Positions 1 to 8,130 of a stretch of DNA of 59,008 bases are shown here, in pieces. The notes under the pieces are model-generated. The model was not told the DNA's origin, did no database searches, and saw only the letters and a program-made list of their open reading frames with translations. The first letter of the stretch is position 1. Every line of letters begins with the position of its first letter. The position numbers were made by a program, and so were the translations under genes. The stretch is from Litchfieldia salsa (GTDB lineage: Bacteria; Bacillota; Bacilli; Bacillales; Bacillaceae_L). The stretch lies in contig NZ_FNJU01000018.1 in assembly GCF_900104555.1 (NCBI RefSeq), forward strand, positions 1 through 59,008, written 5' to 3'.

Positions 1-117
1 GTCTAGTGATTTTGGCGAAGAGGTCACACCCGTTCCCATACCGAACACGGAAGTTAAGCTCTTCAGCGCCGATGGTAGTTGGGGGACTCCCCCTGCAAGA
101 GTAGGACATCGCTAGGC
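1..117 (+). rRNA. rrf: 5S ribosomal RNA
   Basis: The sequence holds the conserved Bacillus 5S core (CCGTTCCCATACCGAAC, then the GAAGTTAAGCTCTTC segment). The terminal helix closes between bases 1-10 and 108-117 with G-U pairs. It is the last rRNA of an operon whose 16S and 23S genes lie before the window. The first base or two may be missing at the edge. Confidence 0.95.
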
Positions 118-126
118 TGATACCAT

Positions 127-201
127 TCCACAGTAGCTCAGTGGTAGAGCTATCGGCTGTTAACCGATCGGTCGTAGGTTCGAGTCCTACCTGTGGAGCC
201 A
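127..201 (+). tRNA. tRNA-Asn (GTT)
   Basis: Full cloverleaf with acceptor TCCACAG/CTGTGGA, anticodon GTT and encoded CCA. It is identical to the copy at 57406-57480 and directly follows the 5S rRNA. Confidence 0.97.
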
Positions 202-210
202 TTTTTTTTT

Positions 211-283
211 GCTTCCATAGCTCAGCTGGTAGAGCACTTCCATGGTAAGGAAGAGGTCACCGGTTCAAGTCCGGTTGGAAGCT
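211..283 (+). tRNA. tRNA-Thr (GGT)
   Basis: Cloverleaf with acceptor GCTTCCA/TGGAAGC, anticodon stem CTTCC/GGAAG and anticodon GGT. No CCA is encoded, because TACG follows the discriminator base, so the tail must be added by nucleotidyltransferase. Confidence 0.95.
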
Positions 284-300
284 TACGAAAATTATTTTAT

Positions 301-375
301 GGCCCGTTGGTCAAGCGGTTAAGACACCGCCCTTTCACGGCGGTAACACGGGTTCGAATCCCGTACGGGTCACCA
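301..375 (+). tRNA. tRNA-Glu (TTC)
   Basis: Acceptor GGCCCGT/ACGGGTC, anticodon stem CCGCC/GGCGG, anticodon TTC, CCA encoded. The second copy at 57585 has the same body but lacks CCA. Confidence 0.97.
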
Positions 376-405
376 ATATTATTTTTTTAAATGATAATAC
401 TTTAT

Positions 406-481
406 GGAGGATTAGCTCAGCTGGGAGAGCACCTGCCTTACAAGCAGGGGGTCGGCGGTTCGATCCCGTCATCCTCCACCA
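406..481 (+). tRNA. tRNA-Val (TAC)
   Basis: Acceptor GGAGGAT/ATCCTCC, anticodon stem CCTGC/GCAGG, anticodon TAC, CCA encoded. Identical to 57709-57784. Confidence 0.97.
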
Positions 482-524
482 TTTTATTCATATAAATTCA
501 AAAATATATTCTTTTAACTTTTAT

Positions 525-600
<76 letters not shown>

Positions 601-607
601 TTATAGT

Positions 608-691
608 GGAGGGGTAGCGAAGTGGCTAAACGCGGCGGACTGTAAATCCGCTCCTTAGGGTTCGGCAGTTCGAATCTGCCCCCCTCCACCA
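608..691 (+). tRNA. tRNA-Tyr (GTA)
   Basis: 84-nt tRNA with a long variable arm, acceptor GGAGGGG/CCCCTCC, anticodon stem GCGGA/TCCGC, anticodon GTA, CCA encoded. Confidence 0.96.
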
Positions 692-831
692 TTTTTAAAA
701 ACTGTTATATTCTATGCTACTAAGGATAGAATTGGACAGATTTTTTTATGTGAAGGTATGAAATACTAAGTCTAAATTCGTACTGACTTGAGTAAAGATA
801 GACCTTATAAAGAAATGAAATACTTATTCTC
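692..831 (+). other. Spacer inside tRNA cluster 1
   Basis: About 140 AT-rich bases between tRNA-Tyr and the conserved tRNA-Gln leader. I see no gene, terminator or convincing promoter. A weak TTGGAC to TATGAA pair around 732-760 is not good enough to call. Confidence 0.4.
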
Positions 832-944
832 AATTAGTATAAAGGAATGTCGACGATATTTCCTTCTGAAATATCCCAAAATATCCTCTTGCGGTGCTAA
901 TTCATGTAGCGTATTCGAGGATGAGATTCACGATGATTATTCAA
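832..944 (+). repeat. Conserved tRNA-Gln leader element, copy 1
   Basis: This segment, starting AATTAGTAT and running to the first base of tRNA-Gln, is largely shared with 58130-58252. Both copies contain TGTCGACGATATTTC, CTGAAATATCCCAAAATAT and AATTCATGTAGC, and both sit directly before tRNA-Gln-tRNA-Lys. Copy 1 lacks about 10 bases found in copy 2. No protein is evident. It may be a transcribed processing or regulatory leader, or simply part of a duplicated Gln-Lys block. Confidence 0.7.
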
Positions 945-1019
945 TGGGCTATAGCCAAGCGGTAAGGCAACGGACTTTGACTCCGTCATGCGTTGGTTCA
1001 AATCCAGCTAGCCCAGCCA
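945..1019 (+). tRNA. tRNA-Gln (TTG)
   Basis: Acceptor TGGGCTA/TAGCCCA, anticodon stem ACGGA/TCCGT, anticodon TTG, CCA encoded. Identical to 58253-58327. Confidence 0.97.
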
Positions 1020-1059
1020 TTTTTTTTATAATTAACAATTAAGACTTCATTCTTATTGT

Positions 1060-1132
1060 GAGCCATTAGCTCAGTTGGTAGAGCATCTGACTTTTAATCA
1101 GAGGGTCGAAGGTTCGAGTCCTTCATGGCTCA
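1060..1132 (+). tRNA. tRNA-Lys (TTT)
   Basis: Acceptor GAGCCAT/ATGGCTC, anticodon stem TCTGA/TCAGA, anticodon TTT. No CCA is encoded here (TTTTTTAG follows), whereas the otherwise identical copy at 58334 encodes it. Confidence 0.96.
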
Positions 1133-1149
1133 TTTTTTAGTTAATACAG

Positions 1150-1182
1150 TAAGCCGATAGGCGGACGCATTGCGCTTTTCTA
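1150..1182 (+). repeat. Truncated intergenic repeat remnant
   Basis: CCGATAGGCGGACGCATTGC followed by GCTTTTCT matches the 3' end of the intergenic repeat at 46963-47088 (CCGATAAACGGGCGCCTTG, then GCTTTTCTT). It is a short remnant between tRNA-Lys and tRNA-Gly. Confidence 0.6.
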
Positions 1183-1183
1183 A

Positions 1184-1258
1184 GCGGAAGTAGTTCAGTG
1201 GTAGAACACCACCTTGCCAAGGTGGGGGTCGCGAGTTCGAGCCTCGTCTTCCGCTCCA
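1184..1258 (+). tRNA. tRNA-Gly (GCC)
   Basis: Acceptor GCGGAAG/CTTCCGC, anticodon stem CCACC/GGTGG, anticodon GCC, CCA encoded. Confidence 0.97.
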
Positions 1259-1270
1259 GAATTTCATTTT

Positions 1271-1346
1271 GGGGCCTTAGCTCAGCTGGGAGAGCGCCTG
1301 CCTTGCACGCAGGAGGTCAGCGGTTCGATCCCGCTAGGCTCCACCA
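1271..1346 (+). tRNA. tRNA-Ala (TGC)
   Basis: Acceptor GGGGCCT/AGGCTCC, anticodon stem CCTGC/GCAGG, anticodon TGC, CCA encoded. Last tRNA of cluster 1. Confidence 0.97.
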
Positions 1347-1359
1347 ATACATATATCCA

Positions 1360-1391
1360 ACATTAAATCATAAGATTTAATGTTTTTTTTA
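1360..1391 (+). terminator. Terminator of the rRNA/tRNA operon
   Basis: A perfect stem ACATTAAATC/GATTTAATGT with a four-base loop is followed by an uninterrupted run of T. It directly follows tRNA-Ala and ends the operon. Confidence 0.9.
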
Positions 1392-1564
1392 TTGTCAAAA
1401 TTATAGCATTGTCAATAATCTATTTGGAGTTTTGATAATAACTCCTCTTACCTTTCAGCTATACATTTTATATTTTCTGAATTGTATATATATTCATTTT
1501 TTTGTTGAGTTGAGTCATGTACACGTTTAAAGATAAAATAGAGGAAAGGGTGAGGGGGAGAGTT

Positions 1565-2467
1565 ATGGAGAAAAATATTTCAATAATTGGAGTTCCAATG
1601 GATTTGGGTCAATTACGACGTGGTGTAGATATGGGACCTAGTGCTATTAGGTACGCTGGTATTGTTGAAAGATTAGAAGACCTTAACTATAATATTGAAG
1701 ACCTGGGTGATATTGTGATTGGACGAGTGGACCGTAAAGGAATTCAAGAAAATAATAGCCTTAGAAATTTAAAAGAAGTTGCCCTAGCAAGTGAAAAATT
1801 AGCAAAAGAAGTTGATAACACAATTAGTCGAAAACGATTTCCGCTAGTTTTTGGTGGCGATCACAGTATTGCCATCGGTACATTAGCAGGATTATCAAAA
1901 CATTATAATAATCTGGGTGTAATTTGGTATGATGCTCACGGGGATCTTAATACCTCTGAGACGTCACCTTCTGGAAATATACACGGTATGCCATTAGCAG
2001 TGAGTCTTGGAATTGGTGATTCTAGATTAACTGAACTATACGGAAATAACCCTAAAATTAAACCTGAAAACATTGTTATTATCGGTGCACGTTCATTAGA
2101 TGATGGTGAGAAAAAGCTAATTAAAGAATTGGGAATTAAAGTATATACAATGCATGAAATTGATCGTCTTGGCATGACTAAGGTAATGGAAGAATCAATT
2201 GAGTACTTAAAAGATAGGACAGACGGTGTTCATTTGTCTCTAGACTTAGATGGATTGGATCCACATGATGCACCTGGAGTAGGGACTCCAGTTTTAGGTG
2301 GGATAAGTTATAGAGAAAGTCACTTGGCGATGGAGATGTTAGAGGAATCGAAGTTTATCACTTCTGCTGAATTTGTAGAAGTAAATCCAATTTTAGATGA
2401 TAAAAATAAAACAGCTTCTGTTGCTGTTGCATTAATGGGCTCTTTATTTGGGGAGAAATTGATTTAA
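1565..2467 (+). CDS. rocF: Arginase
   Basis: Arginase hydrolyses L-arginine to ornithine and urea in the cytoplasm, the first step of arginine catabolism. The 300-residue protein aligns along its length with B. subtilis RocF. The binuclear manganese-site motifs are present: GGDHS (residues 97-101), DAHGDLN (123-129) and SLDLDGLDP near residue 225. I start at the ATG at 1565, preceded by GAGGGGGAGAG, because the frame's earlier ATG at 1517 adds 16 non-conserved residues. It stands alone here, without rocD or rocE, between the tRNA operon and sigW. I see no sigma-54 type -12/-24 promoter upstream. A short inverted repeat GGAGTT/AACTCC near 1424-1445 could be an operator, but this is only a suggestion. 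Confidence 0.95.
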   Translation: MEKNISIIGVPMDLGQLRRGVDMGPSAIRYAGIVERLEDLNYNIEDLGDIVIGRVDRKGIQENNSLRNLKEVALASEKLAKEVDNTISRKRFPLVFGGDHSIAIGTLAGLSKHYNNLGVIWYDAHGDLNTSETSPSGNIHGMPLAVSLGIGDSRLTELYGNNPKIKPENIVIIGARSLDDGEKKLIKELGIKVYTMHEIDRLGMTKVMEESIEYLKDRTDGVHLSLDLDGLDPHDAPGVGTPVLGGISYRESHLAMEMLEESKFITSAEFVEVNPILDDKNKTASVAVALMGSLFGEKLI

Positions 2468-2536
2468 CCGTAAAAATTAGAGGTGTCTCATAATCATAAA
2501 CAAAGGCTGGTTTCGTATAAATTATTGCTTGTAAAA

Positions 2537-2660
2537 CCGCAGGCTGAATACACACCGCGTCCGGTGGGTGCCTAGTGAGCCTCCTCGTCGCTTATGCTCC
2601 TCCGGGGTCTCAATTTGGCCACTGGTCCCACAGGAGTCTACGTGTATTCATCCTGCTTGT
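2537..2660 (-). repeat. Intergenic repeat, about 125 bp, copy 1
   Basis: This is the reverse complement of the element at 42851-42977. Shared blocks read, on the minus strand, GCAGGATGAATACACGTAG, GGGACCAGTGGCCAAA, GCGACGAGGAGGCTCACT and GTGTATTCAGCCTGCGG. The ends (GCAGG/CCTGC, GTGTATTCA/TGAATACAC) are themselves inverted, so the RNA folds on itself. It codes for nothing and resembles dispersed repeats known from Bacillus intergenic regions. Confidence 0.85.
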
Positions 2661-2722
2661 ATCGCCAATTCCATACTATATGTCTAAAACATACAAAGTT
2701 TGCGAAAAGAACCAAAAGAAAT

Positions 2723-2752
2723 GACGTGTGAATGGGGCACGTCTTTTTTTAT
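2723..2752 (+). terminator. Terminator downstream of rocF
   Basis: Stem GACGTG/CACGTC with a nine-base loop, followed by TTTTTTT. It sits after the repeat and before the sigW promoter. Confidence 0.75.
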
Positions 2753-2860
2753 TTTCCAAGAATTTAATAATTCATAAGCTTTGTGTCTAAAATTTACCTA
2801 TCTTTTTTTATATTTTTAACATTAATTACCTATTTTTTGTTAAAATAAATGAGGATTAAG

Positions 2861-2886
2861 TGAAACCTTTTTAAAATACGTTCGTA
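2861..2886 (+). promoter_or_regulatory. Sigma-W promoter (autoregulatory)
   Basis: TGAAAC at 2861-2866, a 16-base spacer and CGTA at 2883-2886 match the B. subtilis sigma-W consensus exactly. It lies 36 bases before the sigW start, so the sigW-rsiW operon is probably transcribed by its own sigma factor. Confidence 0.9.
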
Positions 2887-2921
2887 AATACATATAGCCG
2901 CAGATGAGCGGAGGTAAAAAT

Positions 2922-3485
2922 ATGGAAACAATTATTAAAAACAGAATAAAACAAGTCAGAAAAGGTGACCAGAACGCATTTGCAGAAATTGTGGAACTAT
3001 ACAAGGATAAAGTCTATCAAATATCTTATCGGATGGTAGGAAATAGGCACGAGGCGGAGGATATTTCTCAGGAAGCGTTCCTTAGAGCATATATAAATAT
3101 TCATAGCTATGATATTAATAAAAAGTTTTCAACATGGCTTTATCGAATTGCAACTAACCTCTCAATTGATCGGTTGCGTAAAAAGAAGCCAGATTTCTAT
3201 TTGGATGCTGAAGTTGCTGGAGCAGAAGGGTTGACCTTATACTCTCAAGTAGCCGCAGACGGAATGCTTCCAGAAGAGAAGGTGGAAAGCTTAGAGTTGC
3301 AAGAAACTATACAAGTAGCTATCTTAAAGTTGCCAGCGAAATACCGTTCAGTGATCGTCCTTAAGTATATTGAGGAACTATCATTAAAAGAAATTAGTGA
3401 AATATTAGATCTACCAATTGGGACGGTTAAAACTCGGATTCATAGGGGACGCGAAGCACTTAGACATCAGCTACGACATGTATAA
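2922..3485 (+). CDS. sigW: ECF RNA polymerase sigma factor SigW
   Basis: SigW directs RNA polymerase to envelope-stress and antimicrobial-resistance genes. The 187-residue protein has an N-terminal sigma-70 region 2 (EAEDISQEAFLRAY through RKKK) and a C-terminal region 4 helix-turn-helix (LSLKEISEILDLPIGTVKTR). It is close to B. subtilis SigW throughout. The start is the ATG at 2922 with GGAGG seven bases upstream; the ATG at 2904 lies before that ribosome binding site. It sits 15 bases ahead of rsiW in a two-gene operon behind a consensus sigma-W promoter, which shows autoregulation. In B. subtilis SigW is freed by stepwise proteolysis of RsiW. Confidence 0.97.
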   Translation: METIIKNRIKQVRKGDQNAFAEIVELYKDKVYQISYRMVGNRHEAEDISQEAFLRAYINIHSYDINKKFSTWLYRIATNLSIDRLRKKKPDFYLDAEVAGAEGLTLYSQVAADGMLPEEKVESLELQETIQVAILKLPAKYRSVIVLKYIEELSLKEISEILDLPIGTVKTRIHRGREALRHQLRHV

Positions 3486-3500
3486 ATAGGAGTGAGAGGA

Positions 3501-4130
3501 ATGAATTGTCCTATTGACACAATTCAATTAATGCATAAATATCTCGATGAAGAGATAACCTTTGAGGAAGAAAAGCAGTTAAGAGTACATTTGGATGAAT
3601 GTAAGGAGTGCTCTCAACATTTCCATGAACTAAAAAAGTCAATCGCCCTTGTACAAAGTACATCCCATATTGAAGCACCTAGCGACTTTACATTGAAGGT
3701 AATGGCAAATTTACCAAAGGAAAAGAAAACAGTCAGCTTTAATAGGTGGTTTAAAAATCATCCAGTCTTAACAGCAGCTTCTCTATTTATACTGTTAATG
3801 ACAAGTAGTGTTTTTTCACTTTGGAATAATGACCAGAACTTCTCGGTTACAAAACAACCTAATCTTGTAATTGAAAACGATAAGGTTATTGTTCCTGAAG
3901 GTGAAGTAATAGAAGGTAATGTAACGGTTAAGAATGGTACGATTGTAATTGAGGGCGAAATTCAAGGGGATTTGACCATTATTAATGGTGAGAAATATTT
4001 AGCATCAGCAGGGGCTGTAACTGGTGAAATAAAAGAAGTAAATGAACTATTTGATTGGCTGTGGTTTCATATGAAGAATACAGTTAAAGACGTTGTCAAT
4101 GTTTTCGACGATGGAAAGGTAACGGAATAA
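3501..4130 (+). CDS. rsiW: Anti-sigma-W factor RsiW
   Basis: RsiW holds SigW inactive at the membrane and is cleaved in turn by site-1 and site-2 proteases (PrsW and RasP in B. subtilis). The 209-residue protein has an N-terminal zinc-binding anti-sigma domain with the HLDECKEC motif (His-x3-Cys-x2-Cys), a single transmembrane segment (about residues 90-110, HPVLTAASLFILLMTSSV), and an extracytoplasmic C-terminal part. The ATG at 3501, preceded by AGGAGTGAGAGG, matches the B. subtilis start (M-x-CP); the GTG at 3492 overlaps the ribosome binding site. It ends before a terminator at 4157. Confidence 0.95.
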   Translation: MNCPIDTIQLMHKYLDEEITFEEEKQLRVHLDECKECSQHFHELKKSIALVQSTSHIEAPSDFTLKVMANLPKEKKTVSFNRWFKNHPVLTAASLFILLMTSSVFSLWNNDQNFSVTKQPNLVIENDKVIVPEGEVIEGNVTVKNGTIVIEGEIQGDLTIINGEKYLASAGAVTGEIKEVNELFDWLWFHMKNTVKDVVNVFDDGKVTE

Positions 4131-4156
4131 ATTAATGTTGGTTTTTAAGTAATAGG

Positions 4157-4185
4157 AAGAGTCACTTTATGTGGCTCTTTCTTTC
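4157..4185 (+). terminator. Terminator of sigW-rsiW
   Basis: Stem AAGAGTCAC/GTGGCTCTT (one G-U pair) with a five-base loop, then TCTTTC. It ends the operon. Confidence 0.8.
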
Positions 4186-4318
4186 ATGATTATGCTCATA
4201 CGCTCCTTTATTAGATTAGGGTGGTTGTGGTTTGAAATCATGATATAAAAGATTTATGATATAATGAGTGAGTTATACTTAAAATAAGGATGGAATTTAA
4301 TATAGAGGAAGTGTGATA

Positions 4319-5140
4319 ATGCCATTTGGAGATTTTCCCATTTTGAACTATCTCTCGAATATAATTGATATTCTCCTTGTTTGGTATGTAATATATAAGC
4401 TTATTATGGTGATTAGAGGAACAAAAGCAGTTCAGTTAGTCAATGGGATCATTGTCATCGTTCTCATTCGCATGTTAAGTGCTTTTTTAGAATTACATAC
4501 TTTACAGTGGTTAATGGACCAAGCCCTTACATGGGGATTCTTGGCAATTATAATCATATTTCAGCCTGAATTAAGGAGAGCCTTAGAGCAATTAGGGCGC
4601 GGAAAGATCTTTTCAAGGACAGGCTCTGATGAAGATGAACATCAGTCTAAGCTAATTGAAGCTCTCCTTAAATCAACTGATTATATGGCGAAACGGCGAA
4701 TAGGGGCGTTGATTTCGATTGAACGAGAAACAGGTATGAGTGATTACATAGAAACGGGTATCCAGCTAAATGCTAGTGCCTCATCAGAATTACTTATCAA
4801 TATATTTATACCTAATACACCACTACATGATGGAGCAGTCATCATACAAAAGAATCAGGTAGCCGCAGCAGCATGCTATTTACCATTATCGGAGAGTCCT
4901 TTCATTTCAAAGGAATTAGGGACGCGCCATAGAGCAGCACTTGGAGTAAGCGAAGTAACAGATAGTTTAACCATTGTTGTTTCTGAAGAAACCGGCAGTA
5001 TTTCTTTAACAAAAAATGGTGAGCTACATCGGGATTTAAAACAAGATCCTTTACGTGAGTTGTTAGAAAAAGAATTAAATGTAAATCATGGTTCGCCTTC
5101 CTCAACACGCTGGCAATGGAGGGGTAAGAAAAATGGATAA
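4319..5140 (+). CDS. cdaA: Diadenylate cyclase CdaA (c-di-AMP synthase)
   Basis: CdaA condenses two ATP into cyclic di-AMP, which controls potassium and osmolyte balance and cell-wall homeostasis. The 273-residue protein has three N-terminal membrane helices (about residues 10-80) and a DAC domain with the catalytic TPLHDGAVI and GTRHRAA motifs. I prefer the ATG at 4319, eight bases after GAGGAA, over the GTG at 4313, which is too close. The stop overlaps the cdaR start (ATGGATAA), so the two are translationally coupled. With cdaR and glmM it forms the conserved Firmicute cdaA-cdaR-glmM operon. Confidence 0.96.
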   Translation: MPFGDFPILNYLSNIIDILLVWYVIYKLIMVIRGTKAVQLVNGIIVIVLIRMLSAFLELHTLQWLMDQALTWGFLAIIIIFQPELRRALEQLGRGKIFSRTGSDEDEHQSKLIEALLKSTDYMAKRRIGALISIERETGMSDYIETGIQLNASASSELLINIFIPNTPLHDGAVIIQKNQVAAAACYLPLSESPFISKELGTRHRAALGVSEVTDSLTIVVSEETGSISLTKNGELHRDLKQDPLRELLEKELNVNHGSPSSTRWQWRGKKNG

Positions 5141-6368
5141 ATTTATGAATAACCATTGGTTTATGAGAATTGTTGCATTAGTTCTAGCCCTGTTGTTGTT
5201 TACCTCAGTTAGTTTTGAAATGCAACCTGAATCATTTAGTCCATTAGGGCTGGCAACCTCAAATGATCATGTGGAGCTCATGAGAGATATTCCAGTTGTC
5301 GTTAATTATAATGAAGAGTCTCATGTTGTTACAGGCTTACCAGAAACTGTGACAGTCAATATTGAAGGACCTGTTGGAGTAACTAAAACGGCAGCACTCC
5401 AAAGAGATATAGAGGTCTATGTTGACTTAACAAATTATGAAATAGGCACACATAAGGTTGAATTAAAATATAAAAATATATCAGATAAAATAAGTGTAAA
5501 AATAGAACCTTCTGAAGTGACTGTAGAAATTAAAGAAAAAGTGACAATAGAACTTCCTGTAGAAGTGGAATATTTAAATCCAAGCCAAGTAGCAGAAGGC
5601 TATACTGCAGAACAGGCAATTGTGAAGCCAAGTGTCGTTAAAATTACTGGAGCTAGAGATCAAATTGAAGAAATTGCGCTTGTTAAGGCTCTTGTAGATT
5701 TGAAAAATGTAAATGAGTCCATCGTCGAAGAATCAAGGGTTGCTGTATATGACAAGAATCAGAACGCTTTGCCAGTTACAGTCGAACCATCCGTGGTTGA
5801 AGTAACGATTCCGATAACGAGTCCAAGTAAAAAGGTCCCATTTAAAATCAAGCGTGAAGGAGCGCTGGGTGAAGGTTTGAGCATTGTAGCCTTAGAAGCA
5901 ACTCCAAGTGAAGTAACTATTTATGGTCCAAAAGAAGTAATAGAATCGATTGAATTCATTGATGACATTATTGTCAATCTGGACGAAATTACAGAGGATA
6001 CTACACTAGAAATTGCAATCCCACTACCAGATGGAGTAGAGAAGATGTCACCTGAAACAATTCAAATAAACGTGGATGTTGAGCAAGAAGATGAACGGAA
6101 CCTAACCAATCTACCGATTCAAAGTGTTGGATTAGGAACAGGGTTAGCGATTCAATACCTAGATCCAGAAACATCTACTCTCGATATTTCCATTCTAGGT
6201 GCTACAAACATATTGAAAGAAATTAGGCCTGTGGATATAGAGTTATATATTAATGTAACCAATCTAGGGGTTGGTGAACACGAGGTGCCAATTGAAGTGA
6301 ATGGGCCACAAAATATAACATGGCGTCTACCAAAGGAAAAAATAAAGATTCAAATTACTGAGAGCTGA
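5133..6368 (+). CDS. cdaR: CdaA regulator CdaR (YbbR-domain protein)
   Basis: CdaR binds CdaA at the membrane and modulates c-di-AMP synthesis. The 411-residue protein has one N-terminal transmembrane helix (RIVALVLALLLFTSVSF) and a long extracytoplasmic part built from about four YbbR repeats, each with a pattern such as V-x-V-x-I-x-G and PSxVTV. The start ATG at 5133 lies inside the end of cdaA, with GGAGGGG just upstream. It is separated from glmM by 37 bases, consistent with one transcript. Confidence 0.93.
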   Translation: MDKFMNNHWFMRIVALVLALLLFTSVSFEMQPESFSPLGLATSNDHVELMRDIPVVVNYNEESHVVTGLPETVTVNIEGPVGVTKTAALQRDIEVYVDLTNYEIGTHKVELKYKNISDKISVKIEPSEVTVEIKEKVTIELPVEVEYLNPSQVAEGYTAEQAIVKPSVVKITGARDQIEEIALVKALVDLKNVNESIVEESRVAVYDKNQNALPVTVEPSVVEVTIPITSPSKKVPFKIKREGALGEGLSIVALEATPSEVTIYGPKEVIESIEFIDDIIVNLDEITEDTTLEIAIPLPDGVEKMSPETIQINVDVEQEDERNLTNLPIQSVGLGTGLAIQYLDPETSTLDISILGATNILKEIRPVDIELYINVTNLGVGEHEVPIEVNGPQNITWRLPKEKIKIQITES

Positions 6369-6405
6369 TGTTTAGTTAGTAGGTTTATAAAGGAGCGATT
6401 TATAG

Positions 6406-7755
6406 ATGGGTAAATATTTTGGTACAGATGGAGTTAGAGGGATAGCAAACAGTGAGCTAACTCCTGAATTAGCATTTAAGGTAGGCCGTTATGGAGGATA
6501 TGTTCTAACGAAAGATAAGAATCGTCCAAAGGTTCTTATTGGTCGAGATACAAGGATTTCAGGACATATGCTAGAGGGAGCTTTAGTTGCAGGACTTCTA
6601 TCAATTGGGGCGGAAGTAATGAGACTGGGTGTTATAACAACACCAGGAGTTGCCTATTTAACAAAGGCATTAGGTGCTGAGGCTGGTGTCATGATTTCAG
6701 CTTCCCACAATCCAGTAGCAGATAACGGAATTAAATTTTTTGGTTCAGATGGGTTTAAATTATCTGATGAACAAGAAAAAGAAATTGAAGAATTGCTTGA
6801 TCAAACAGAAGATCATCTTCCAAGACCAATTGGAGCAGATTTAGGTCAAGTGAATGATTATTTTGAAGGTGGTCAAAAGTATCTTCAATTTCTAAAACAA
6901 ACAGTTGATGAAGATTTCTCTGGACTTCACGTCGCACTAGATTGTGCTCATGGTTCAACATCATCTTTAGCTACACACTTATTTGCTGATCTAGATGCAG
7001 ATGTTTCAACGATTGGAAGCTCACCAAACGGTTTAAATATTAATGACGGTGTTGGATCGACACACCCTGAGAACTTAGCAGCGTTTGTAAAAGAAAAGGA
7101 AGCAAATGTTGGATTGGCTTTTGACGGTGATGGTGATCGCTTAATTGCAATTGATGAAAATGGAGATATTGTTGATGGTGACCAAATTATGTTCATCTGT
7201 GCAAAGTATATGAATGAATATGGTCGACTAAAGCATCAAACAGTTGTATCTACAGTTATGAGCAATCTTGGTTTTTATAAAGCGATTGAAGCTGCAGACA
7301 TTAAAACTGCTCAAACTGCTGTGGGAGATCGTTATGTTGTTGAAGAAATGCGTAAAAATGGATTTAATCTTGGTGGAGAACAATCTGGACACATTATTTT
7401 CCTTGATTATAATACAACCGGAGATGGCTTGTTATCAGGATTACAGCTATTGAATATTATGAAGTTAACAAAAAAACCATTATCTCAACTAGCTGCAGAA
7501 ATGACAAAATTTCCCCAGAAGTTAGTGAACGTAAGGGTAACTGATAAATATCATGTATTGGATAATGTGAAAATAAAAACCATTATCGAAGAAGTCGAAG
7601 CGGAAATGAATGGAAATGGACGCATCTTAGTTAGAGCATCAGGAACAGAGCCGCTCGTTCGGGTTATGGCAGAAGCACCTACTACTGAGCAATGTGAAGA
7701 GTATGTAAGCCGTATTGTTGAAGTGGTAACAGAAGAGATGGGATTAAAAGAATAA
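6406..7755 (+). CDS. glmM: Phosphoglucosamine mutase
   Basis: GlmM interconverts glucosamine 6-phosphate and glucosamine 1-phosphate on the route to UDP-GlcNAc and peptidoglycan. The 449-residue length is that of the family. The N-terminal FGTDGVRG, the active-site phosphoserine loop SASHNP, the metal-binding DGDGDR and the C-terminal phosphate-binding RASGTEP are all intact. AAAGGAG precedes the ATG. In B. subtilis and relatives GlmM also inhibits CdaA directly, which fits the operon. The next gene, glmS, makes the substrate. Confidence 0.97.
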   Translation: MGKYFGTDGVRGIANSELTPELAFKVGRYGGYVLTKDKNRPKVLIGRDTRISGHMLEGALVAGLLSIGAEVMRLGVITTPGVAYLTKALGAEAGVMISASHNPVADNGIKFFGSDGFKLSDEQEKEIEELLDQTEDHLPRPIGADLGQVNDYFEGGQKYLQFLKQTVDEDFSGLHVALDCAHGSTSSLATHLFADLDADVSTIGSSPNGLNINDGVGSTHPENLAAFVKEKEANVGLAFDGDGDRLIAIDENGDIVDGDQIMFICAKYMNEYGRLKHQTVVSTVMSNLGFYKAIEAADIKTAQTAVGDRYVVEEMRKNGFNLGGEQSGHIIFLDYNTTGDGLLSGLQLLNIMKLTKKPLSQLAAEMTKFPQKLVNVRVTDKYHVLDNVKIKTIIEEVEAEMNGNGRILVRASGTEPLVRVMAEAPTTEQCEEYVSRIVEVVTEEMGLKE

Positions 7756-7773
7756 AACCTAATTAATCAAATT

Positions 7774-7808
7774 ATGCATAAGGTGCACGGTAAAGGTACC
7801 TTATGCAT
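7774..7808 (+). terminator. Inverted repeat after glmM
   Basis: ATGCATAAGGT and ACCTTATGCAT form an 11-bp perfect stem with a 13-base loop. Only ATTATACTG follows, so it is a weak intrinsic terminator or a transcript 3'-end stabiliser. Confidence 0.55.
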
Positions 7809-7863
7809 ATTATACTGTATAGTAAAAATTAACCAAATTATTACTAATTTAGACATATCATAA

Positions 7864-7894
7864 TTGACGATTTGAAAAAACGTGTTAATATAAA
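7864..7894 (+). promoter_or_regulatory. Candidate sigma-A promoter of glmS
   Basis: TTGACG at 7864-7869 is followed by overlapping -10 candidates TAATAT (16-base spacer) and TATAAA (19-base spacer). It lies about 60 bases before the glmS ribozyme. Confidence 0.55.
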
Positions 7895-7951
7895 TGATGT
7901 GTCTTTATTAATGTGTAGAAAGAGAGGGTAGCAAATAAGAGAGTTTTAAAA

Positions 7952-8110
7952 AGCGCCTGAACTAGGTTGGACGATCGAAAGTCATCCTAGTTGACGAGGA
8001 GGAGGGTTATCGAATGTTCGGCGGATACCTCCCGGTTGAAACAATCACGACCGTAAATTCTTCTTTAAAAACAAGGAGGCAACTCCCTGTACAAAGAGAG
8101 GGATATGATT
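7952..8110 (+). ncRNA. glmS ribozyme riboswitch
   Basis: The sequence holds the conserved glmS ribozyme core: AGCGCCTGAACTAG at the 5' end, TTGACGAGGAGGAGGGTTAT, GGCGGATACCTCCCGG, and the 3' domain AAGGAGGCAACTCCCTGT with ACAAAGAG. By comparison with characterised members, cleavage should fall between A7952 and G7953. Glucosamine 6-phosphate acts as the cofactor, and cleavage destabilises the glmS mRNA, giving feedback control on amino sugar synthesis. Confidence 0.95.
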
Positions 8111-8130
8111 AATCAAATAAAAAATAATAA

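Noticed and set aside
193..390. Open reading frames across the tRNA clusters (also 498-692, 788-1042, 1198-1380 and 58571-58882)
   Set aside because: They cover complete tRNA genes, lack ribosome binding sites and give no recognisable protein.
1424..1445. GGAGTT/AACTCC palindrome before rocF as an arginine-regulator box
   Set aside because: It does not match the AhrC/ArgR consensus, and six-base arms are too short to claim.
4233..4265. TTGAAA to TATAAT as a cdaA promoter
   Set aside because: The TATAAT near 4260 is good, but the spacer of about 22 bases is too long and no better -35 is visible.
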